Shown: positions 57,866-64,000 of the stretch, piece by piece
Layout of the letters: each line of letters opens with the position of its first letter
How positions within the stretch are numbered: position 1 is the stretch's first letter
Assembly (NCBI RefSeq): GCF_003601985.1
Contig: NZ_QZXA01000005.1
Location: 186,001-250,000 of the forward strand
DNA from: Mesorhizobium jarvisii
Lineage (GTDB): Bacteria > Pseudomonadota > Alphaproteobacteria > Rhizobiales > Rhizobiaceae
DNA length: 64,000 nt
Direction of reading: 5' to 3'
The notes under the pieces: generated by a model
Databases searched by the model: none
Seen by the model: the letters and a program-made list of their open reading frames with translations, nothing else
Told to the model about the DNA's origin: nothing
Made by a program: the position numbers and the translations under genes

Positions 57866-60573
57866 CAGGCCGCCACCAGCCGGATGGACGGCGCCTTCGA
57901 CGGCAACAGCACGGCGAAGAAGGCCGGAATGGCGATGAGATAGGCAATCGCCGCCCATTGCAGCACGGCGCTTAAGCCGAAGCTGGTGGCGACGATCGGC
58001 ACGGCGGCCGAGCCGATGACAGAGAAACAGCCATTGATGCCCCAGGCCCAGACGAAAAGATGCTCCTTGCCGAGCCGCGCCAGCCAGGTCATGGCGGTGG
58101 CCATCGGCATGCCCATCAGGAAGGCCGGCGGCGACACCAGGAGAAAGCAGAGCAGCAGGCGCACCGCATAGGGATAGGCGCCGATCCGGTCGAGCACCGG
58201 CGACAGATAGAAGCCATAGGCGAGCAGCAGCCCGCACACCGCCAGCAGCACGAGCGGCAACATCGTCCTGGCGCGGTCGAAGATGCGCTCGGCAAACAGG
58301 CTGCCGAGGCCAGAAAACACCAGCATCGAGGAGATCAGCACCGAGGCCGACACGGTCGGGTTGGCCAGCACGACGGTGAAGCGGCTGATCAGCCCGACCT
58401 CGACCATGATGTAGCCAAGGCCGAGACAGGCGAAATAGAGGATGGTCCCGAGCTTGCCGCGCGAGCGCGAGAACACGATGCGCCAGCCGAAGATGACCGG
58501 CAGCAGCACCAGCGACGCCGCCGTAATGCAGGCAATGCCGAGCGTCGCCCAGATCAAGAGATAGCCCCAATCGTCCTGGAACAGGTCGAGCCGGTCAAGC
58601 GTGCGCGGCAAATCGGCGACCTTCACATAGGCGGCGAAATAGGGCTGGTCGTTGCTCAGCGCCCGCGCGTCGAAGACGTAGTCGCCGGCAAGTTTTTCCC
58701 AGCCGCCTGTCAAAAGCGCGTGCCAGGTCATGCGCTGCAGTTCCGTCGCCGGCAGCACTTGCGGGCCGGCATCGCCGCCGGCCCCCGCGCAGGCGTCGAG
58801 CGTCGGATCGGCCGGCGCCGTCGGGTCGCAATCAGGATTTGCCGGTGCGGTCGGGTCGGCCGGTGCGGTCGCGCCGGCGGCCGGCTGCTGCGTCAGCGTC
58901 GCGTCCTGTCCGCTGCCGAAGATCGAGGCGCGGTAATCGTCGAGTACCTTTCGCGCGCCCGAACCGTCATAGATCATTCCTGGATAATAGACTTCCTCCC
59001 AGGACATCGACTTGGTGTAGTCGCGCAGCGTCTTGATTTCGGTCTCGGAGAAGCCGCCGCGCTTGAACAGCACGGTCGTGGTCGAGAGATAGCTCGACAC
59101 GGCGAAGATGTCGTTGGCGGCACCCTGCGGGTCGAAGGTTTTCGCCGCCTCGGCGACGGTTGAATAGAGCTTCAGAACCGATTTCGGCGGCTCTTCCTTG
59201 TTCCACAAGGTGATCGACAGCACGCCGCCATCGGCCAGTGCGTGCATGTAGCTCAGCATCGCTTCCCGCGTGTAGGCGTATTTCTCCGAGATGGCGAAGC
59301 CGCCGGGATTGGACAGGCCGACACTGTCGGCGAGGCTGAGGTCGATGACGTCGTACCGCTCGCTCGTGTTGGCGAGGAACAGCCGTCCGTCATAATCGAT
59401 GACCTTGAGCCGCGGCTCGGCCAGGATATCGCCGGTGACGTCCTTCAGCACCGGGTCGCGGAACGCCCGCAATGTCATCGGATTGCTCTCGGCGACGGTC
59501 ACCGAGGTCGAACCGGCATTGAGCGCGGCCTGCGTGGAGATGCCGCCGCCGAACTGCACGACGAATGTCTTGGGCTTGTCCTTGATGACATAGGGATAAT
59601 GCATCGGCAGATAGCGGAAATAGACCTGCTCGGCCGGCGCCAGGTTGCGCATGATGCCTTCCGGCCCATCGCCGTCGCGATACATGCCGACATAGGTGTT
59701 GGCCGGCACTTCAGGCATGCCGAAGGCGGCATTGTCGCTCAGGCCCGGCGCGAAATGCATGTAGGAACTGGCATAGACCTGCAGGTCGCCGAAGGGTGAG
59801 ACGCTGCGGTAGATGCGCTTGCCGTCCGGAAAGTTGCGGGCATAGGCGACGCCCTTGTATTGCGACACGGCAATGTCGGGGATGCCGAGCAGGTTGGGCA
59901 GCATGAGATAGCCTGATATCGACAGCGCCGCCACGGCCACGCCGGCGACGACGCTCTTCCAGGCGCCGAATGCGAAGAACCACAGCAGCGAGCCGGCTGC
60001 CCACAACAGCAGCGGCACGACGATGATGGTTTCCGGCGCGAACAGATAGAGCGACACCAGCACGGCGAGGCCGGCGAGCCCCGAACCGGTGAGGTCGGCG
60101 AAATAGACGCGGCCGAAGGCGGTGCGGCTTTTCAGGAAGACGATGCCGAGGAAGAACGCACCGGCCAGGAACGGCAGGAGATAGAGCAGAAAATTGGCGA
60201 GCAGCCGCCATTTCTGCGCCGGGTCGGAAACCAGGAAGATGGCGTTGAACGGCACCGTCTGGGCGACCAGGTTGGAGCCCACGGCGAGCGGGCCGATCAG
60301 CAGCAGGGCCGCGGTGGCGGCACCTTGCCAGTGGCGGTCGAACCAGCCCTTGCCGGCGAAGATGACGACGCTGGACAGCGAAAAGCCGAGCATGGCAAGG
60401 CTGACCACCAGCGAACCGAAATGCGACCAGCTGCCGACGGCGAACACGCGCATGACAGCGATCTGCAGCGCGATGATGGCGCCGGCGATCAGCCCGACAG
60501 CGAGGTAATGCGCGAGCCGTGGCGCCTCCAGCGAGGCGATGCTAGGTCGAGAGGTCGATACAACAGCCGTCAT
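57865..60573 (-). CDS. Polytopic spermidine-synthase-like membrane protein
   Basis: 902 residues. An N-terminal block of seven or eight membrane helices (about 20-265), a soluble SAM-binding methyltransferase/spermidine-synthase-like domain (about 330-670, with FVVQFGGGIST and YDVIDLSLADS), and a C-terminal block of six helices (about 690-895). The soluble part holds a repeated Ala/Pro/Asp/Thr stretch (about 570-605, APADPTAPANP and APADPTLDA). Proteins of this plan are known in many bacteria but their substrate is unknown. It lies between a Tat-exported PCMT and a hydrolase. Confidence 0.85.
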   Translation of the reverse strand: MTAVVSTSRPSIASLEAPRLAHYLAVGLIAGAIIALQIAVMRVFAVGSWSHFGSLVVSLAMLGFSLSSVVIFAGKGWFDRHWQGAATAALLLIGPLAVGSNLVAQTVPFNAIFLVSDPAQKWRLLANFLLYLLPFLAGAFFLGIVFLKSRTAFGRVYFADLTGSGLAGLAVLVSLYLFAPETIIVVPLLLWAAGSLLWFFAFGAWKSVVAGVAVAALSISGYLMLPNLLGIPDIAVSQYKGVAYARNFPDGKRIYRSVSPFGDLQVYASSYMHFAPGLSDNAAFGMPEVPANTYVGMYRDGDGPEGIMRNLAPAEQVYFRYLPMHYPYVIKDKPKTFVVQFGGGISTQAALNAGSTSVTVAESNPMTLRAFRDPVLKDVTGDILAEPRLKVIDYDGRLFLANTSERYDVIDLSLADSVGLSNPGGFAISEKYAYTREAMLSYMHALADGGVLSITLWNKEEPPKSVLKLYSTVAEAAKTFDPQGAANDIFAVSSYLSTTTVLFKRGGFSETEIKTLRDYTKSMSWEEVYYPGMIYDGSGARKVLDDYRASIFGSGQDATLTQQPAAGATAPADPTAPANPDCDPTAPADPTLDACAGAGGDAGPQVLPATELQRMTWHALLTGGWEKLAGDYVFDARALSNDQPYFAAYVKVADLPRTLDRLDLFQDDWGYLLIWATLGIACITAASLVLLPVIFGWRIVFSRSRGKLGTILYFACLGLGYIMVEVGLISRFTVVLANPTVSASVLISSMLVFSGLGSLFAERIFDRARTMLPLVLLAVCGLLLAYGFYLSPVLDRIGAYPYAVRLLLCFLLVSPPAFLMGMPMATAMTWLARLGKEHLFVWAWGINGCFSVIGSAAVPIVATSFGLSAVLQWAAIAYLIAIPAFFAVLLPSKAPSIRLVAA

Positions 60574-60627
60574 TCAGGCCCCTTGATGCGGCAGTTTAGC
60601 CCGACAGGCTTGGACCGGCACGGCAGC

Positions 60628-61497
60628 TCAGCCGTTATGCGTGCCGACGATCTGGTCGCCTTCCAGCTTGGTGAACGGCACGAACGGCACCACCTTGCCA
60701 TTGTAGATGTCTGAGCGGACGATGTTGAACGTGCCGTCGGCGAGCTGCTGCTTGGTCACCTTGAGCACGTGCTGCGCGCCCGGCGGGCCGACCGGAATGA
60801 CCATCACGCCATTGGGCTTCAGCTGCTGCAGCAGCGACGGCGGGATGTGGTCGATGCCGCAGGTGACGATGATCTTGTCGAACGGGCCGACGCTGTCCCA
60901 GCCATAATAGCCGTCGGCATTGCGGCTGGTGACCGAACCGAACTCACTGTAGCCGCGCTCGACCAGCCCGTCATAGGTGCGCCGCGTGCGCTGCGCCAGC
61001 GGATTGATGATCTCGATCGTGTGCACCTTGTCGGTAAGGTTGGCGAGATAGGCCGACTGGTAGCCCGAGCCAGTGCCGATCTCGAGCACCGCCTCGCCGA
61101 ACTGCACGTCGATCGACGTCGTCATCCGCCCGACCAGGTGCGGACCCGAAATCGTCACGCCATAGCCGATGTCGAGGAAGGCATGGTCGTAGGCGCGGCC
61201 CAGATTCTGCGGCAGCACGAATTCCTCGCGCGGTGTCAAAAGAAAGGCGCGCTTGTTGCGATCGTCCAGCACGTCCTTGTTGTAGACCATGATCTGGAAG
61301 CGATCGAATCGCTGCGCCAAGAACTTCGGATCCTCGCCGCGATTGGCCACCATCCAGTCGATGAACGATTTTTTGTCGTTGAACGGCACTTCGGCGTTGC
61401 GGTCGTAGGGCACGGGCACGTTGGCCCTGACCGTGGCTGGAAGAATGGAGAACGCCGCCGCACCCGCCGACAGCGTCAAGAAATCCCGACGCTTCAT
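60628..61497 (-). CDS. Protein-L-isoaspartate O-methyltransferase-like, Tat-exported
   Basis: 289 residues from ATG 61497, with GGAGG 8 bases upstream. The N terminus MKRRDFLTLSAGAAAFS is a classic twin-arginine signal (about 1-30), unusual because PCMT is normally cytoplasmic. The methyltransferase domain has AVLEIGTGSGYQSAYLA (motif I) and VTCGIDHIPPSLLQQLKPNG in pieces. It would repair isoaspartate or methylate another target in the periplasm, where SAM supply is unclear. It is 54 bases upstream of the polytopic gene, probably the first gene of an operon. Confidence 0.88.
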   Translation of the reverse strand: MKRRDFLTLSAGAAAFSILPATVRANVPVPYDRNAEVPFNDKKSFIDWMVANRGEDPKFLAQRFDRFQIMVYNKDVLDDRNKRAFLLTPREEFVLPQNLGRAYDHAFLDIGYGVTISGPHLVGRMTTSIDVQFGEAVLEIGTGSGYQSAYLANLTDKVHTIEIINPLAQRTRRTYDGLVERGYSEFGSVTSRNADGYYGWDSVGPFDKIIVTCGIDHIPPSLLQQLKPNGVMVIPVGPPGAQHVLKVTKQQLADGTFNIVRSDIYNGKVVPFVPFTKLEGDQIVGTHNG

Positions 61498-62015
61498 GGA
61501 AAAAGCCTCCAAAAGTGGCCTTTGCCACCCCAAAACCAAGCACTTCAACCCGATTGCACCGCCTCCCAAAACGAGTCAATGGGCGTCGAGGGACGACCGT
61601 GCAGGCCGAAAAAATGTGGCAAGCGGGCAACAGTTTTGTCGATGCCATCGGCTTTTTCAGGACCGAGGAACGGCGCGCCGCATTGCCGCAGGGCTCGCCG
61701 GGGCGGCGTTGTCTTATATTAGCAATGGCTGTTTTGCTTGACTCGGTCGGCAAAAACAGGCAGCAAACCAGTATCGGAAGGGCTGAAATACCGCGTGCAT
61801 GATCGTGGACGAGCCTTTTTTGGCACAAAGTCCACGTCTCTCGGTTGGTTTTGAGAGGGATTGGTTAACCAACTTTGTCCATATTTTGAAGCAATCGGCA
61901 ATCAACGACAGGCGCGGCAAACGCGTCGGGGACCACCCTGGGATCACTCGCAGAATGGTCGTCGCGGCTGACAAGGCCACGTACGGGGAAAACCGATTGG
62001 AGCGAGATTGGTTGC
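61498..62015. other. Non-coding stretch between the PCMT and DUF2778 genes
   Basis: About 518 bases without a convincing gene; the open frames here are short and uncharacteristic. A perfect palindrome TTGGTTAACCAA (61861-61872) holds two overlapping TTAACC half-sites of the kind bound by CtrA, about 145 bases before the DUF2778 start. The left part should hold the promoter of the PCMT operon. Confidence 0.45.
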
Positions 62016-63644
62016 ATGGCGTTGTCGAGTAAACACAAAATAATCCGGGACCAGCGCGAGGGCGGCGAGTTCGTCGATGCGCAGCGCACCCCTTCCTTCA
62101 ACCCGAAACGGATCGTCCGCTGGATCGCGGTGCCCGGTGCCAGCGCCGCCGTCGGCCTCTGGCTGATCGGCACCATGGCCGGCCTCAGTTCCGTCGGCGC
62201 CTCGCTGTCGGCGACATCGAGCGGCCTGCCCCAGACCCTGGCCATGCCGGGCTCGCTGGCGATGGCCGATCCGCTGAAACAGCATTTCCTGAGGTCTTCG
62301 GCGCCGTTCGCGCTGGCCAATGCCCATGGCGGCGCCCGGGCCCTGCATGACCATGCCGTGCAATGCGGCGCTAGCTGCTTCAAGCTGGCCCGTGTGAGCC
62401 CGCTGGGTGAGAAATCCGCGCGCCTCACGATCCATGCAAGACCCGAACAGCCAATCTTGAAGTCGAAGGCGCAGGAGCGCTTCGACCGCATGGAGGCGTC
62501 GCTGTCGCCGACCAAGCTCGCCGCCGCCTTTGCCGGCGCCGGCAAGCCCGTCGCCACGGCCGACGCCCGCCCGGTGATTTCCCAGGCCGCACCGCAGATT
62601 ACCGAGGCGTCGCTAGTTCCGTCGGTCCAAGTGATGGCCAGCCTGTCGAGCGACATGCCGGCTCCCGTGGCGGAACGCTTTGCCCGTGCCGATACCGGCG
62701 TCGTCCAGACCGCGCCGGCGCCGATGGGCCTCGCCCAGTCGCAGACGCCTGACAACACGCAGCTGGCCCTGGCCCTCGTCCAGTCCCTGCCGGTCGAGGA
62801 CGAAGCATTCGCCTCGCCGCTGCCGATGACCGAATCCTCCGCCGATGTCGCGATTGCACCTGCCGAGACCCAGCCGCAACAGCCCGGCGACGCCGCTTCG
62901 CTGCCGGATGCGCTGACCGACGACGTGCCGCTGCCGACCCGCCGCCCGCAATACGACGCGCCGCGGCAGCCAAAGGCCGTGGTGGAACAGGATGAGCCGG
63001 CGCCGCAGCCCAAGTTTGCTCAGCCCAAGATCGCGCAGCAGAAGCCGGCGCCGCAGGCAAAGCCGGTCCAGCAAGCCCAGCCCACAAGGCCTGCCCGGGC
63101 CGGCCGGTCTGGCGAGGGCGGCGATGTGCTGGCCTATGCCAAGCCGGATACGCCGTCGGGCGGCCTTGGCCAGGCGTTCAGGAATCTTTTCAACGGACCA
63201 AGCGGCGGAAGCGGAGCCGGCCACGGCGTCGCCGTCTATGACATCAGCGCCAAGACCGTCTACATGCCGGACGGCCAGCGGCTCGAGGCGCATTCCGGCC
63301 TCGGCGCCATGGTCGACCAGCCGCGCTATGTCCACGTGAAGGATCGTGGCCCGACGCCGCCTAACACCTATAATCTGTCGCTGCGTGAATCGCGCTTCCA
63401 TGGCGTCGAGGCCCTGCGCCTGACTCCGGTCGGCGGTGGCAACAAATACAACCGCGACGGCCTGCTCGCCCATACCTACATGCTGCGCGGCGGCCGCGCC
63501 GAGTCCAATGGCTGCGTCGTCTTCAGGGACTATGCCCGCTTCCTCGCCGCCTTCAAGAAGGGCAAGGTCACACGTCTCGTCGTGGTCCCGCGCCTCAACG
63601 GATCGCCGACCCAGGTGGCGACGGACAACGCCCGCGGCGCCTGA
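62016..63644 (+). CDS. DUF2778 (Tlde1-like L,D-transpeptidase fold) envelope protein
   Basis: 542 residues. The short cytoplasmic N terminus is followed by one membrane helix (about 38-58), then a long Pro/Gln/Ala-rich periplasmic linker (about 190-385) and a C-terminal DUF2778 domain (about 400-530). The domain has HSGLGAMVDQPRYV and HTYMLRGGRAESNGCV, giving His486 and Cys500 in a pattern like the catalytic H..SxGC of L,D-transpeptidases. It may cut or exchange peptidoglycan stem peptides. GGAGCGAG serves as ribosome site. There are no secretion-effector or immunity genes nearby, so a housekeeping cell-wall role is more likely. Confidence 0.85.
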   Translation: MALSSKHKIIRDQREGGEFVDAQRTPSFNPKRIVRWIAVPGASAAVGLWLIGTMAGLSSVGASLSATSSGLPQTLAMPGSLAMADPLKQHFLRSSAPFALANAHGGARALHDHAVQCGASCFKLARVSPLGEKSARLTIHARPEQPILKSKAQERFDRMEASLSPTKLAAAFAGAGKPVATADARPVISQAAPQITEASLVPSVQVMASLSSDMPAPVAERFARADTGVVQTAPAPMGLAQSQTPDNTQLALALVQSLPVEDEAFASPLPMTESSADVAIAPAETQPQQPGDAASLPDALTDDVPLPTRRPQYDAPRQPKAVVEQDEPAPQPKFAQPKIAQQKPAPQAKPVQQAQPTRPARAGRSGEGGDVLAYAKPDTPSGGLGQAFRNLFNGPSGGSGAGHGVAVYDISAKTVYMPDGQRLEAHSGLGAMVDQPRYVHVKDRGPTPPNTYNLSLRESRFHGVEALRLTPVGGGNKYNRDGLLAHTYMLRGGRAESNGCVVFRDYARFLAAFKKGKVTRLVVVPRLNGSPTQVATDNARGA

Positions 63645-63676
63645 CCGCGGGCAGGTACCCCCTCGGCAATTGCCTT

Positions 63677-63700
63677 CTCCTGACAGCCTTCTGTCAGGAG
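63677..63700. promoter_or_regulatory. 24-bp perfect hairpin/palindrome
   Basis: CTCCTGACAG (63677-63686) and CTGTCAGGAG (63691-63700) flank CCTT. There is no U-run after it, so it may be a factor-dependent terminator of the DUF2778 gene or an operator for the next gene. Confidence 0.5.
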
Positions 63701-63770
63701 CCGCATCGAGGCATGCGCCCCACCGCATCGCGCTCTTTCCATTTTCGCCAAGACCTCCCATATTCGGGGC

Positions 63771-64000
63771 ATGGCCAAATCCCCCGAGAAAAGAACGCCG
63801 CCGACGGCGAATGACGACCGCGCCGCGCCGAAGCGGCGCAGCCCGCTGACCGATTTCCTCGACGCCTCGGAACCGCTGCACAGAGGCGGCTTCGCCGAGA
63901 TGCCGCAGGCCGAACTGTCGGGCACGCCGCTGACCGGTTCGATCGCCGACTGGGCCGAGCAGATCGAGCAGGAGGCGGAGCGCGAAGGGCGCCAGGCCGG
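63771..64000 (+). CDS. N-terminal fragment, possibly UvrB (excinuclease ABC subunit B)
   Basis: The gene starts at ATG 63771 and runs off the window; 76 residues are visible. They are hydrophilic and low in order: MAKSPEKRTPP at the start, then RRSPLTDFLDASE, PLTGSIADWAEQIEQEAERE. Rhizobial UvrB proteins carry N-terminal extensions of this kind (PLTGSVxDW-like) before the helicase core, which is the basis for the suggestion. The diagnostic domains are outside the window. No LexA box of the alphaproteobacterial GTTC-N7-GTTC type is visible upstream. Confidence 0.45.
   Translation, partial: MAKSPEKRTPPTANDDRAAPKRRSPLTDFLDASEPLHRGGFAEMPQAELSGTPLTGSIADWAEQIEQEAEREGRQA

Noticed and set aside
62016..63644. 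Type VI secretion effector of the Tlde1 type
   Set aside because: The DUF2778 domain is shared with such effectors, but there is an N-terminal membrane helix, no immunity gene and no T6SS gene nearby.

Overview
The window is about 63% GC chromosomal DNA with alphaproteobacterial gene content, most like Mesorhizobium or a close Rhizobiales relative. The evidence is the set of rhizobial-type families (DUF1344, DUF3775, DUF2778, tandem extensin-like proteins, an alpha-r14-like sRNA) and the short palindromic intergenic repeats typical of these genomes. I see no tRNA or rRNA gene, CRISPR array, prophage, plasmid origin or intact insertion sequence. It reads as ordinary chromosome with small accessory patches. 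Family names come from motif recognition, not database searches.

Layout. 0-7 kb: end of an EAL phosphodiesterase gene, an EF-G-like GTPase, a minus-strand sRNA candidate, an ICMT-like membrane methyltransferase, a LysR regulator, and thioredoxin reductase divergent from an Lrp-type regulator. 7-14.5 kb: a lipopolysaccharide inner-core block with a GT2 glycosyltransferase, gmhB-gmhA-hldE on the minus strand, a LysE exporter, and hldD-waaF-waaC on the plus strand. Together these make and transfer ADP-L-glycero-D-manno-heptose. 14.5-21.7 kb: a palindromic element between waaC and greA, a possible attenuator in the greA leader, a TPR protein, DUF3775, two extensin-like (M15-like) cell-wall proteins, a ChaC-type enzyme, a LssY-C protein and a CNNM/CorC transporter.

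21.8-26.4 kb: a type I secretion operon (GH16 glycanase with Ca-binding repeats, ABC exporter, HlyD adaptor). 26.7-39.2 kb: an accessory stretch rich in one- and two-gene regulatory modules: EamA exporter, PadR-DUF1048, DGPF protein plus ECF42-type sigma factor, EmrAB-type efflux with an HxlR regulator, a quinone oxidoreductase divergent from an HxlR regulator, an MBL hydrolase, a sulfite dehydrogenase bracketed by a duplicated gene tail, and an NADPH-FMN reductase divergent from a third HxlR regulator.

39.3-46.1 kb: a small secreted protein, a thioesterase, purC, a translationally coupled catabolic operon (GMC oxidoreductase, enolase-superfamily enzyme, beta-hydroxyacid dehydrogenase) and a lipid kinase. 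46.1-56.9 kb: a structured RNA-like region, several envelope proteins of unknown function, a Tat-type FAD oxidase, DUF1344, DUF2314 and DUF3137 proteins, a CapA-family protein and a secreted EF-hand protein. 56.9-64 kb: an envelope operon in which a Tat-exported PCMT, a polytopic spermidine-synthase-like protein and a secreted hydrolase lie in series, then a DUF2778 cell-wall enzyme and the start of a gene that may be uvrB.

Nothing here is clearly a new defence or mobile system. The observations most worth checking are the sRNA at 3.3-3.4 kb, the structured element and leader at 46.3-46.85 kb, the greA leader hairpin, the palindrome that supplies stop codons to waaC and greA, and the duplicated gene tail flanking the sulfite dehydrogenase.
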